From Phaeovulum vinaykumarii (GTDB taxonomy: Bacteria > Pseudomonadota > Alphaproteobacteria > Rhodobacterales > Rhodobacteraceae), in assembly GCF_900156695.1 (NCBI RefSeq), contig NZ_FTOM01000009.1, positions 1 to 64,000 on the forward strand: DNA of 64,000 bases, read 5' to 3'. Below, one piece after another: positions 1-7,748 of the stretch. Under the pieces are notes generated by a model that worked only from the letters and a program-made list of their open reading frames with translations, ran no database searches and was not told where the DNA came from. Every line of letters begins with the position of its first letter. The stretch's first letter is position 1. The position numbers were made by a program, and so were the translations under genes.

Positions 1-8
1 AGTGCGTA

Positions 9-154
9 GCGCCGAGCGAAAAGCTCGGCGCGGCAAGGGCTTGAAGGCGTCATGGCCCTCAGCGGGCCATAATCTGGAACGGGTCATACTCCGAGTTATG
101 TTGCTGACCGCATAACTCGGAATACGATCCCTTCGGGTGAGGCTTCGGCCTCAC
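9..154. repeat. Cluster of four perfect inverted repeats
   Basis: Four hairpin-forming palindromes follow each other here. Arms 9-17 and 23-31 form a 9-bp stem with a GAAAA loop. Arms 52-58 and 64-70 form a 7-bp stem. CCGAGTTATG at 91-100 pairs with CATAACTCGG at 111-120 across a 10-base spacer, and the match extends outward with one mismatch. GTGAGGC at 137-143 pairs with GCCTCAC at 148-154 across a TTCG tetraloop and is followed by TTT. The last one could act as a terminator. The 91-120 repeat has the look of a recombinase core or a repressor site, but no integrase gene is visible. I see no gene in 1-376. Confidence 0.55.
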
Positions 155-376
155 TTTCCGAGGGCCCGGGCGCGGCACAGGTGCGCCCCACCTCCGCGGA
201 TGCAATCCGATCACCCCACAATGATGGAAGCCGACATTCAGAGCGGACCAAGATCGAGATTTGTTCTGCATCGCCGTGACCAGCCCTTTTGACCGTGATC
301 TAACAGGCGGATACAAGGGATCAATGAAAATGCGTTCGACTGGCGGCAGAGGGCTTGCCTGTCGAGAGGAGTGTGA

Positions 377-787
377 ATGGACGACAATCCAACCACCGGA
401 CAATGCCTTTGTGGCGCTGTGAAATTCCGGATATCGGGAGAGTTCGAGAGCTTTTTCCTGTGCCACTGCACCCGTTGCCGTAAGGACAGTGGTTCGGCCC
501 ATTCGGCAAACCTGTTTTCGTCCACTGCCAGAATCATCTGGGTGTCAGGCGAGGAAAGCATAAAGACGTTCCGGCTCTCAGGGTCACGCCACGTGAAGAG
601 CTTTTGCTCTGACTGCGGGTCCGCGCTGCCAGTCCCCCAGCCGGAGATCGGTTTGCTTGTGGTGCCGGCAGGGTCGCTTGACAGCCGGCTCGACATACGA
701 CCCAACGCGCATATCTGTTGTTCCAGTCGCGCAAACTGGGACAACGACCTGCCCTCCATCGAAAGGATTGATGGGCTTCCCGGCTGA
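377..787 (+). CDS. GFA-family (CENP-V/GFA) zinc protein
   Basis: The protein has 136 residues and is a glutathione-dependent formaldehyde-activating (GFA/CENP-V) family member. The seven zinc-ligand cysteines of the fold are all present: C10 and C12 (CLC), C29, C31 and C34 (in CHCTRC), and C77 and C80 (CSDC). An AGGAG ribosome site lies just upstream of the ATG. The family is named after a protein proposed to help glutathione react with formaldehyde, but most members, including ones like this, have no assigned substrate. It stands alone; the next stretch holds only a gene remnant on the other strand. The fold assignment is secure; the substrate is not. Confidence 0.85.
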   Translation: MDDNPTTGQCLCGAVKFRISGEFESFFLCHCTRCRKDSGSAHSANLFSSTARIIWVSGEESIKTFRLSGSRHVKSFCSDCGSALPVPQPEIGLLVVPAGSLDSRLDIRPNAHICCSSRANWDNDLPSIERIDGLPG

Positions 788-797
788 ACGGCCGAAC

Positions 798-916
798 TGA
801 TGATGCATTTCGGTCAACAACCAGTCGACAAGGACGCGACTATTGGCTTCGTCCGCACTACCGACCTCGGACCGCCAAAAAACGCTGCGGGTTGCATGAA
901 TGGCCGCTTCGGTGAA
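798..916 (-). pseudogene. Possible remnant of a LysR-type regulator C-terminus
   Basis: Read on the minus strand after a stop at 917-919, this stretch encodes a run containing FWRSEVG and then LVDWLLTEM. That resembles the C-terminal end of LysR-type regulators, where an RxFW-like and a DWLL element near the end are common. No start codon, helix-turn-helix or effector domain is present, and the frame runs on antisense into the GFA gene. I read it as the tail of a deleted gene. The evidence is only motif resemblance over about 40 residues. Confidence 0.3.
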
Positions 917-971
917 TCAGTGGAGCGGCTCAGCGACGACCGGTTAGGGGCCGATCGCGTCGCTTCTACTC

Positions 972-1514
972 TCAACGTAAAGTTAGTTCACTTGCGGTGC
1001 TACCCGCCTCCAACGCCTCAACGAACCACTGTGGTTTGCGCCCCCGGCCAGACCACGTGAGCGTCGGGTTGTCAGAGTGCCGGTATTTCGCCGCTGCCGG
1101 TGCACGGGAGGATTTCGTCTCGGGGTCGACAAGTTCGGCCAGGGAGTAGCCCAGATCCCGGGCGAGGGCTTCCACCTTGGCGCAAGCTTCCGCCTTGTGC
1201 CGATCCTCGAATGTGGCAATCGCCTTGGCGACGTCCTTCTGCAATTTCTTCAGCTCGCTGAGCGACAGTACCTCGAGATCGAAAGCAGCCGTTGGTGCGG
1301 TCCGTGTCCTGGATTTCCCGGTATCGATATCCCATCGCGGTAGGGCCCTGCATTTCTCGTCAGGCAAGGGCAGGGGTGAGAGCTGGAGATAGCCACTTTG
1401 GCCGCTAGCGGTGTGCTGGGCTTGGGGTAAAGCAGTCCCGATGGGCAAGAGGACATGGTCTGGCATGGGCTCCCCGCATCTCTCTGTCTCCTGGGTCATC
1501 CCTTCGACTGACAA
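972..1514 (-). CDS. H-NS-family nucleoid-associated protein, long N-terminus
   Basis: The C-terminal 105 residues match the alphaproteobacterial H-NS/HvrA type. A helical oligomerisation part (LSLSELKKLQKDVAKAI) is followed by the DNA-binding end with YRHSDNP and WSGRGRKPQWF, the AT-hook-like loop of the family. Such proteins bind AT-rich, often foreign, DNA and silence it. Normal members start right before the LSLSEL helix, but no in-frame ATG, GTG or TTG lies there. The only in-frame ATGs (1514 and 1466) add 60-80 residues with no recognisable content. Either the protein has an unusual extension, a non-standard start is used, or the start was lost by a small indel. The C-terminal assignment is firm. 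Confidence 0.7.
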   Translation of the reverse strand: MSVEGMTQETERCGEPMPDHVLLPIGTALPQAQHTASGQSGYLQLSPLPLPDEKCRALPRWDIDTGKSRTRTAPTAAFDLEVLSLSELKKLQKDVAKAIATFEDRHKAEACAKVEALARDLGYSLAELVDPETKSSRAPAAAKYRHSDNPTLTWSGRGRKPQWFVEALEAGSTASELTLR

Positions 1515-1718
1515 TCCCCTAATCCCGTTCGGGCTCCTGCGCGCAACCCCGCGTCAGTCCGGGCCGTGTTGGCCGCCTTTGGCGTCCTGCCCGCTCCACC
1601 CCGGTCCTCTGGGGGTGTCCGGTGTCCATGCTGTCCACCGTGCACGCGTCACCCGACGGGCTTTTTCAGGGTCTTGTCGAAGGGACGGTCCCGAAGACAG
1701 GAAAAACAGGAGCTTATC

Positions 1719-2123
1719 ATGCAGAACATCGTCATCCTCGCCGGCAACATCGGTCAGACCCCCGAAGTCCGCACCACCCAGAGCGGCACCAAGATCACCA
1801 ACTTCAGCCTCGCCACCTCGCGTCCCCGCCTCTCGGAAGGCCGTGTGATGCGCGACGAAAACGGCTACCGGGTCATGGACACCGAATGGCACCGCATCAC
1901 CTGCTTCAACGGACTCGGCAAGACGGTCGCCGAGCATTGCGAAAAGGGGATGAAGGTCCTCGTCCACGGCCGCATCCACTACACCAAGTGGATCGACAGC
2001 ATGGGGAACGACCGCTACGGCTGCGAGATCATCGCCGAGAAGGTCGACTTCCTGAGCCGCCCGAAGTCGGCCGAGAACGAAAACCCCGAGCTGGTCGACC
2101 GCGACGACGAGATCCCGTTCTGA
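1719..2123 (+). CDS. ssb: Single-stranded DNA-binding protein
   Basis: This is a 134-residue SSB with the OB-fold in the first 110 residues and the acidic tip DDEIPF at the extreme C-terminus, which recruits partner proteins. The linker is much shorter than in chromosomal SSBs of 160-180 residues, as is common for plasmid copies. The ATG at 1719 has an AGGAGC site 5 bases upstream; longer in-frame readings from 1566 lack similarity. A plasmid SSB protects the single strand entering a recipient in conjugation. The gene sits next to other plasmid maintenance genes, which fits such a role. Confidence 0.93.
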   Translation: MQNIVILAGNIGQTPEVRTTQSGTKITNFSLATSRPRLSEGRVMRDENGYRVMDTEWHRITCFNGLGKTVAEHCEKGMKVLVHGRIHYTKWIDSMGNDRYGCEIIAEKVDFLSRPKSAENENPELVDRDDEIPF

Positions 2124-2255
2124 GGAACGGGGTCTCCCCCTCGGGCCCGGCGGGGAAACCCGCCGGGTTCGCTGCACAGCCGCAAGTCAGCTTCGAGCCC
2201 GTTTCCGCCATTGAGGCCCGAGCGCATCCATTCACACTCGGGCCACGCGGTTTGC

Positions 2256-2642
2256 TTACGTGCGTCTGAGATTGTCGAAGTCCTGCCGAAGCGGGGCGGT
2301 GTCATAGATGATCGTCAGTTTCTCGAACCGATCTCGCGCGTCGTTCAGTTCAAACACATCAACACATTCAAACGACACCAGCTTACCGTCAGCCAAGGTC
2401 CATTCGTATCGGAAGTGAAGGGCAACCGATTTCGACATTTCAGACGTGTCGAACACATTCAGTAACGAGGTTTCTGATCTGTTCGTATCTTTGAAAAGAT
2501 CGGCATAGAAATCAAAGGCATCTAGCACCCCATAGAGCGGGGATACAACCTTCGCGTTGTCGCTGAAGAGGGCGCGCACATCCGCGAGATTTCCCTCGTT
2601 CAGGGCTTTTAGATAGTCGATGCAAAGCTGTTTGGTCGTCAT
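2256..2642 (-). CDS. SnoaL/NTF2-like protein
   Basis: The 128-residue product has the pattern of the SnoaL-like (NTF2 fold) superfamily: an N-terminal helix with YLKALNEGNLADVRALF, then an SPLYGV segment and a beta-rich half including DGKLVSFECVDVFEL. These cone-shaped proteins bind small hydrophobic ligands or act as isomerases and hydrolases; nothing here shows which. The ATG at 2642 has GGAG seven bases upstream. It is transcribed against its neighbours and is more AT-rich than they are, suggesting separate acquisition. A much longer open frame extends upstream, antisense to the DUF932 gene, but it is not coding. Confidence 0.75.
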   Translation of the reverse strand: MTTKQLCIDYLKALNEGNLADVRALFSDNAKVVSPLYGVLDAFDFYADLFKDTNRSETSLLNVFDTSEMSKSVALHFRYEWTLADGKLVSFECVDVFELNDARDRFEKLTIIYDTAPLRQDFDNLRRT

Positions 2643-2963
2643 TTTAGCTCCATTGAAAGAGCCGCGACCGGGGATGTCCGAAGAAGCAAACCGCCCAATC
2701 ACGGCGGTTTGGATCAGCAACACTATCCACCGCCTCAGGAGCGGCGGTAATAGGTGCCTTGAGCAAGCTGGATGTGCTGACTGATCATGAAGGCCTGATA
2801 TTGCTGGCGGCGCGAGAAGGCAATGCGTATTCGACAAAATGGTCGCTTTGTCCGCATTGCTGCCACTCGCGCTCGGGCTGAAGAGCGAGAGAAGGGCCGG
2901 TTTCCGGGTGACAGGTTGATGGCTGGGAGAGTGGCTCCCGGCGCCTGTCACGGAGGAATGCCG
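2643..2963. other. Intergenic region with leader hairpin before the DUF932 gene
   Basis: No gene is visible in these 321 bases. The right end carries a leader: GGGAG at 2928-2932 pairs with CTCCC just downstream, about 20 bases before the GGAGGA ribosome site at 2952-2957. The same hairpin-then-ribosome-site layout recurs before the genes at 4854, 5470 and 11691. The divergent promoters for the SnoaL-like gene and the DUF932 gene must lie here, but I cannot point to clear -35/-10 pairs. Confidence 0.4.
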
Positions 2964-4163
2964 ATGGGCGTTGTGGAAGTTCTGGATCCGGTCGCACCGG
3001 CGCGGGCTGGTGGCTGGAAAGTAGATGTGAGCCGGGGCGACCGGAACGGGCGGGTGTCGTCCGAATGGTTCAATCGGCCGGATGATGAGCGGTACCTGTC
3101 GCTCGACGATCTCTGGGCCAATGTGAAGGGTCGCTCCGAGCGCAGCCGCAGCCGGGTAGTTCAGACAGCCGACATCCGGGTCGAGGCCGCGCGCGACGGC
3201 GCCGAGCGATTGCATTTGGTCCTGCCGAAAGCCAAGGCGCCGGTCGCGCCCACGCATTGGGCCTTCGGCCAGCTTGCCAGCATCGTCGGCGCGCCGGCCT
3301 CCTACCTGCGGCAGTTGCCCGCGCCGCTGGCGGGGATCAACCTGCAATACGGCCTGACCAACCACCGCGCCGAGCAGGTGAAGACTTTCGAGACGGAAGA
3401 CGGCCGGACCGAACTGCGTGCCGTGACCGGTCCCGACTACGGTCGCATCCATGACTTCGAGCTTGTCGAGGCGGTGCAGCGCATCGCGGGCAATGGCACG
3501 GGTGACACGCGCTGGAAGGTGCCGGGCGTGCTCGACTGGTCGACCGGGGTCTACAACCCCGATGTCGAGATCAGCCGCGACACGACCACGCTCTACGCCT
3601 CGGACCGCGATGTCTTCCTGTTTCTGGTCGACGACCGCAATCCGATCGAGGCGGGCCGGTTGCCCGACGGCTCCCCCGATTTCTACTTCCGGGGATTTTA
3701 CTGCTGGAACTCCGAGGTGGGCGCGAAGACCCTCGGTATGGCGAGCTTCTACTTGCGGGCGGTGTGCCAGAACCGGAACCTGTGGGGCGTCGAGGATTTC
3801 CAGGAGATCAAGATCCGCCACTCGAAATACGCCGCCTCGCGCTTTGCACATGAGGCCGCGCCCGCGTTGACGCGGTTTGCCAATTCCTCGCCGCAGGGGT
3901 TCGTGAACGGCATCAAGGCGGCGCGCCAGCAGATCGTGGCGCGCAGCGACGAGGACCGCGCGGATTTCCTGCGCAAGCGCGGTTTCTCGAAGGCCGAATC
4001 CGGCAAGATTATCGAGAAGGTGCTGATGGAGGAAGGCCGCCCGCCCGAGAGCATCTTCGATTTCGTGCAGGGGATTACCCGGCTTGCGCGCGACAAGACC
4101 CAGCAGGACGCCCGCCTTGATATGGAAGGGCGCGCCAAGAAGCTTCTCGACCGCGTTGGTTGA
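2964..4163 (+). CDS. DUF932 plasmid/phage-type protein
   Basis: The protein has 399 residues and belongs to DUF932, a family of roughly 300-400 residues common on plasmids and phages and often near single-strand binding proteins and anti-restriction genes. Typical blocks are visible: GINLQYGLTNHRAEQV, RAVTGPDYGRIHDFELVE, ASDRDVFLFLVDD, FYFRGFYCWNSEVG and AVCQNRNLWG. The function of the family is unknown. Two ATGs lie close together at 2958 and 2964; only the second has a sensible distance (6 bases) from GGAGGA, so I start there. The 3' end codes for a basic helical tail (AKKLLDRVG). Confidence 0.88.
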   Translation: MGVVEVLDPVAPARAGGWKVDVSRGDRNGRVSSEWFNRPDDERYLSLDDLWANVKGRSERSRSRVVQTADIRVEAARDGAERLHLVLPKAKAPVAPTHWAFGQLASIVGAPASYLRQLPAPLAGINLQYGLTNHRAEQVKTFETEDGRTELRAVTGPDYGRIHDFELVEAVQRIAGNGTGDTRWKVPGVLDWSTGVYNPDVEISRDTTTLYASDRDVFLFLVDDRNPIEAGRLPDGSPDFYFRGFYCWNSEVGAKTLGMASFYLRAVCQNRNLWGVEDFQEIKIRHSKYAASRFAHEAAPALTRFANSSPQGFVNGIKAARQQIVARSDEDRADFLRKRGFSKAESGKIIEKVLMEEGRPPESIFDFVQGITRLARDKTQQDARLDMEGRAKKLLDRVG

Positions 4164-4256
4164 GGTGGCGACCGGAGGCGATATCGCCTCCGGTCTCGTT
4201 CCTGTTTCATCGATCTGCTACTGTGCCCGACACGATTAGGTGTTGGAAGTACGCGC

Positions 4257-4757
4257 ATGGACGAAATTGATTGGTCAGATCGTGCATTTTATGATGACGG
4301 TGAATGGGTTACCTGGTCGGAAATCGACGAGCAGCTTCGCTACAAGGAGTGGGGCGCAAAATACCCGAACGCGATCCGGTCTATGATCCCATATTTTGAG
4401 GATCTCCTGTCCCTCGCGGAAAGCTATCACCTCGAGACCGGCCTTCACCTCTCTGTCTACGGCGATATCGGTGAGCTGTTCGGTGCTATCACGTACGGTA
4501 TCAAGCTGAACAAGACCTATGCCCAGGGTGCTGACGGAAGACTTGGCAATGATCATGTCGAGGTCAAGACCATTACGCCATTCAAGACAAAGGATGTGGT
4601 CGTGGTCGATACAAATGGGCATTTCAACAAGCTCTTGGTTGTAAAGATCAACGAGGATTTTCAGGTCTCGGGTCGGATGATCGACCGAAAAGATCTTCCA
4701 AAGCGCGAAGGGCGCTACTTGCGGGTTCGATGGGGCGATTTACCAACGCCGAAATGA
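4257..4757 (+). CDS. Hypothetical protein with a nuclease-like D-EVK motif
   Basis: The 166-residue protein has no family I can name with certainty. The segment around residues 78-105 (GIKLNK, then NDHVEVKTI) has the spacing of the PD-(D/E)XK nuclease core: a D followed by a hydrophobic-E-x-K strand. The N-terminus is acidic and aromatic (DEIDWSDRAFYDDGEWVTW). It resembles small proteins labelled DUF6998 in plasmid genomes, which I cannot verify. It has lower G+C than its neighbours. If it is a nuclease, it may belong to a modification-dependent or plasmid-competition function, but nothing nearby proves this. Confidence 0.6.
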   Translation: MDEIDWSDRAFYDDGEWVTWSEIDEQLRYKEWGAKYPNAIRSMIPYFEDLLSLAESYHLETGLHLSVYGDIGELFGAITYGIKLNKTYAQGADGRLGNDHVEVKTITPFKTKDVVVVDTNGHFNKLLVVKINEDFQVSGRMIDRKDLPKREGRYLRVRWGDLPTPK

Positions 4758-4853
4758 TCGGCCCGATCAGCGACAGAGAGTCCGAGGGGGCGGTTTGGTC
4801 TTTGACGGTTTGAAGCGGGGAGAGAGGCTCTCCGCACCGTTGGAGATATGCCC

Positions 4854-5372
4854 ATGTTCGACCTTACTCTCCAAACTCAGCCGGAAACACAGAAGACAGG
4901 TTTGCCGCCGAGCTTCCTGACCGTTTCTGCAGATCAAGACTTGCCGTTTGCACTCACGACGGCTTGCCATGTGCCCGCGGCTCTCATGTCCGGGCAGGCA
5001 CACCCCAAGGTACTGGAGCGGTTTGCAACGCTGGCCGACGCCATGCAGGGGGCAATCGTTCATGCCGAAAATGTCACCCCTGAAGACGCGCCGCGCATCC
5101 TGGCGATCCTCGATAGGGAGGGCCGCCTCGTTCTGGCCGGCGCTACCTATGATGGCGGGGTCGCATGGTGCCACCCGGTCTCGGATGCCGCCGAAGCCCG
5201 CGCCGTCGTGTCCGAGGCCAGCCAGACCCGCGCGCAGGCCATGCGGGCGGCCGAGTGGCATGAACATGGCCTCGCGCGACGGCTGCGGCACCACGCCGAC
5301 GTTCTCGATGCCCGTCTTGTCGATCCGCTCTGGCGTGTCTTCGCGTCTCGCGCACTGCAGATCGCGGCGTGA
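4854..5372 (+). CDS. Conserved hypothetical plasmid protein
   Basis: This 172-residue protein has no recognisable domain. It is mixed alpha/beta in appearance, with a histidine- and arginine-rich helix near the C-terminus (AAEWHEHGLARRLRHHADVL). ATGs exist at 4848 and 4854; the second has a GGAG site 8 bases upstream and is preferred. A stem formed by GGGGAGAG and CTCTCC at about 4816-4833 lies just before the ribosome site, the same leader layout seen before several other genes in this region. The first of a same-strand run of small genes to 7678. Confidence 0.65.
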   Translation: MFDLTLQTQPETQKTGLPPSFLTVSADQDLPFALTTACHVPAALMSGQAHPKVLERFATLADAMQGAIVHAENVTPEDAPRILAILDREGRLVLAGATYDGGVAWCHPVSDAAEARAVVSEASQTRAQAMRAAEWHEHGLARRLRHHADVLDARLVDPLWRVFASRALQIAA

Positions 5373-5469
5373 CGCCCGAGAGTCAGAGTAGGGCAGGGGA
5401 GGATGTGAGCCTAGGAGGACGAGAGAGAGCCTCGGGGTTCAGATCCTTTCCCTCATTTCGGAGTTTTCA

Positions 5470-5961
5470 ATGTCCAAGATCGAACCCACCCTGGCCGCGC
5501 CGATGGCGCCGTCCAGGATTGATTTCGCCGCCGTGCTGGCTCGGCAGTCCGAGCGTGACGCGCGGATCGCAGCTTTGCGACCGGTCAACAAGGAGCGCCT
5601 CTTCGATGGCCTGACTGCCGCGGGCATCACACATGTGACTGTGTGTTTCGACGGCTATGGCGACAGCGGTCAGGTTGAGAGTATCGCTGCCTACGCTGGC
5701 GAGACCGAGGTTGCTTTCCCCAAGACCGAGATCGCCTATGCCGCATTGACCTGGGACGACCCGGAGGTCGAGACTCGGGCGCTTTCGCTGGAAGATGTCG
5801 TCGAGCAACTGGCCTACGACTTGCTGTCTGACACCCATGGAGGTTGGGAAAACAACGACGGGGCCTACGGCGAATTCTGCTTCGACGCTAGCGCTCGCAC
5901 CATCCACCTCGAGTTCAACGAGCGCTTCACCTCGTCCGAACTCTACACGCACGATTTCTGA
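5470..5961 (+). CDS. Conserved hypothetical protein (DUF6878-like)
   Basis: The 163-residue product resembles plasmid proteins grouped as DUF6878: a helical N-terminus (FAAVLARQSERDARIAAL, NKERLFDGLTAAGI), a strand with VTVCFDGYGDSGQVE, then LSLEDVVEQLAYDLL, HGGWENNDGAYGEFCFD and a C-terminal FNERFTS. The GDSGQ and WEN(N/D)GA blocks are the most conserved-looking. The function is unknown. The ATG follows TTCGGAGTTTTCA, very close to the sequence before the methyltransferase-helicase start at 11691, so the two may share regulation. Next gene begins 10 bases downstream. Confidence 0.7.
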   Translation: MSKIEPTLAAPMAPSRIDFAAVLARQSERDARIAALRPVNKERLFDGLTAAGITHVTVCFDGYGDSGQVESIAAYAGETEVAFPKTEIAYAALTWDDPEVETRALSLEDVVEQLAYDLLSDTHGGWENNDGAYGEFCFDASARTIHLEFNERFTSSELYTHDF

Positions 5962-5971
5962 GGGGGCGGCG

Positions 5972-6349
5972 ATGGCACATCCCTATCACCACGCCCTGTC
6001 CTCCGTGAAGAAATGGGGCGGCACGGTCGACGACTTCATCGCCGTGCATGCCTGGTGCGACCAGAGCAAGGAGATCACGGCCGACTTCCGGCACCGGGCC
6101 TTGCGCCACCATGCCGAGGGCATCTTCATGGCCGAGACGATCTTCGGGCCGACCCTCACCCTCTCGACCGGGCGCATCATCCCGACCCGATGGGTCGGCG
6201 AGCAGCATGTGAAGGAAGACCTCGGCTTCATCCCAAGCTTCGCCGATTGGATAAAGGCCATCCGGCCAGAGCCGTGGATGGGCCGGACCGCTCGGATCGA
6301 GGCCCTGGTCGATCCGCATCTCGCCTCGCCCGTGGTCGAGGTCAGCTGA
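5972..6349 (+). CDS. Conserved hypothetical protein (DUF6915-like)
   Basis: The 125-residue protein begins MAHPYHHALSSVKKWGG and continues with a WCDQSK and a FRHRALRHHAEGIF segment, a pattern I associate with DUF6915 proteins of plasmids and phages. The three histidine-rich blocks could bind metal, but this is a guess. The ATG at 5972 has a GGGGGCGG stretch as its ribosome site. It ends with TGA one base before the next ATG, so the two genes look translationally coupled. A longer open reading upstream overlaps the previous gene and is not used. Confidence 0.7.
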   Translation: MAHPYHHALSSVKKWGGTVDDFIAVHAWCDQSKEITADFRHRALRHHAEGIFMAETIFGPTLTLSTGRIIPTRWVGEQHVKEDLGFIPSFADWIKAIRPEPWMGRTARIEALVDPHLASPVVEVS

Positions 6350-6350
6350 G

Positions 6351-6548
6351 ATGATCGACCCGGCCTATCAGCGCCTCGGCCTGCCGGCGACGGCGTCGCC
6401 CTATACTGTCCTGCGGGCAGCGGTCCGGGCGCTTCACCCCGACACGCGCGCCGTTCGCGGCTTCCGGGCGGCGCGCAAGCGCTTCTACCGGCAGATGCTC
6501 TGCGCGCATACCGCGCGACAGGCGGCGGGCGACAGGCCCACCGGCTGA
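6351..6548 (+). CDS. Small basic protein, J-domain-like helix
   Basis: The 65-residue protein starts one base after the stop of the preceding gene, a strong sign of coupled translation. The text DPAYQRLGLPATASPYTVLRAAVRALHPDTRA resembles the start of a J domain (a short YxxLGL, a helix, then RALHPD in place of HPD-containing loops). The C-terminal half is very basic (FRAARKRFYRQM). A complete J domain would need about 70 residues and extra helices, so this may be a degenerate co-chaperone-like piece. The assignment is by pattern only. Confidence 0.5.
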   Translation: MIDPAYQRLGLPATASPYTVLRAAVRALHPDTRAVRGFRAARKRFYRQMLCAHTARQAAGDRPTG

Positions 6549-6621
6549 TCACACCAGCCAACCCTTCATCCCAATCTAAGCCCGGCCTCTTGGCCGGGCC
6601 TTCCCCATTCAGGAGGTTCCC

Positions 6622-7041
6622 ATGGCGGATTACTTCACCCATTTCTCATGCCTGATCGACGTCGGGAGCCCCGACAAGGCCGCCCGCGCGCTCGCGCTGT
6701 TTCAGGAACTTCGCGCTGCGGATCAGGACGCTGACGACCCAGATGTCGCTGGCTTCGATCTCGTGCACCAGGATGCCCCCGAGGGCAGCAGCCTCTGGAT
6801 CCATGACGACGAACACGGCGATGTCGAAGCCGTCATCCGCTTCGTCTTGCGGCTCGCCGAAGACCTCGACCTCACCGGCCTTTGGGGGTTCCAGTATGCT
6901 CTGACCTGCTCCCGGCCGCGGCTCGACGCCTTTGGCGGCGGTGCGCATGCCATCGATCTTGGCGCTCGTAAATCCATCGGCTGGTCCAGCACGCAAGAAT
7001 GGTTGGTCGCGGCGCTGAACGGGGAGGACGTCGATGCCTGA
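6622..7041 (+). CDS. Conserved hypothetical acidic protein
   Basis: The protein has 139 residues and is strongly acidic (HDDEHGDVEAV, DADDPDV). It begins MADYFTHFSCLIDVGSPDKAARALALFQEL and contains LWGFQYALTCSRPRLDAFGGGAHAIDL. Short proteins of this kind occur on plasmids of Rhodobacteraceae and sphingomonads in the same small-gene cluster; the function is unknown. An AGGAGG ribosome site lies just upstream (about 6611). A likely Rho-independent terminator-like GC stem (GGCC...GGCC near 6583-6601) separates it from the gene before. It overlaps the next gene by 8 bases. Confidence 0.68.
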   Translation: MADYFTHFSCLIDVGSPDKAARALALFQELRAADQDADDPDVAGFDLVHQDAPEGSSLWIHDDEHGDVEAVIRFVLRLAEDLDLTGLWGFQYALTCSRPRLDAFGGGAHAIDLGARKSIGWSSTQEWLVAALNGEDVDA

Positions 7042-7678
7042 GATCATCTGCACCACTGTCTACCAGTTCTCCGAGCTCTCGGATGCCGCCAAGGAGAAGG
7101 CGCGCAGCTGGTATCGCGAACTCGGCCCCCACGACGACTGGTGGGACGCGGTCTATGAGGATTTCGAAAGGGTCTGCGAGATCCTCGGCATCCGCCTGAA
7201 GACCACGCCCGTGCGGCTGATGGGCGGCGGGACGCGGGCCAAGCCCTGTATCTGGTTCTCCGGGTTCTGGAGCCAGGGCGACGGGGCTTGCTTCGAAGGC
7301 TACTGGTCCCACGCCAAGGGCGGGGCCACACGCATCCGCGACTACGCGCCCCAAGACGCGGCTTTGCAAGGCATCGCCGACCGGCTGCAGGCCATCCAGC
7401 GGCGGAACTTTTACCAACTCGCCGCCGAGGTCAGCCATCGCGGGCGCTACTACCATGAATACACCATGGCCGTTGATGTTACGCGGGACAGCCCGACCTG
7501 GCAGCCGCCGACAGAGGACGCCGAAGACATCGTGACCGAGGCGCTGCGTGATCTGGCCCGCTGGCTCTACCGCCAGCTTGAAGCCGAATACGACCACCTG
7601 ACCTCGGACGAGGCCATCGAGGAGGGGATCATCGTGAACGAGTACACCTTCACGGAAGCCGGGCGCCGCTTCGGGTGA
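7034..7678 (+). CDS. Conserved plasmid protein, sometimes called a stability-system antitoxin
   Basis: The 214-residue protein starts MPEIICTTVYQFSELSDAAKEKARSWYRE and carries an aromatic-rich block (FSGFWSQGDGACFEGYW) and a C-terminal FTEAGRRF. Related proteins occur in phages and plasmids and have been labelled antitoxin of a toxin-antitoxin stability system, a label with no support visible here: no toxin gene is paired with it. It overlaps the preceding gene by 8 bases, so the two are probably co-expressed. The tail (IVNEYTFTEAGRRFG) is typical of the family. I would leave the function open. Confidence 0.65.
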   Translation: MPEIICTTVYQFSELSDAAKEKARSWYRELGPHDDWWDAVYEDFERVCEILGIRLKTTPVRLMGGGTRAKPCIWFSGFWSQGDGACFEGYWSHAKGGATRIRDYAPQDAALQGIADRLQAIQRRNFYQLAAEVSHRGRYYHEYTMAVDVTRDSPTWQPPTEDAEDIVTEALRDLARWLYRQLEAEYDHLTSDEAIEEGIIVNEYTFTEAGRRFG

Positions 7679-7701
7679 GAGCGCAGGCAGTTCATTTGAT
7701 C

Positions 7702-7729
7702 TTTACAAGGAGGTCATATGATCTATATT
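7702..7729 (+). promoter_or_regulatory. Predicted promoter of the Xre-RES operon
   Basis: TTTACA at 7702-7707 and TATATT at 7724-7729 are separated by 16 bases and lie right before the antitoxin gene. TGATCT occurs twice, at 7697-7702 and 7719-7724, spanning the -35 and overlapping the -10, and could form part of an operator for the Xre-type antitoxin. The region is clearly AT-richer than its surroundings. Confidence 0.45.
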
Positions 7730-7748
7730 CGGGCCAATGGAGGACGCC

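Noticed and set aside
2643-3851. Upstream extension of the SnoaL-like frame
   Set aside because: It is antisense to DUF932; the ribosome site and family length fix the start at 2642.
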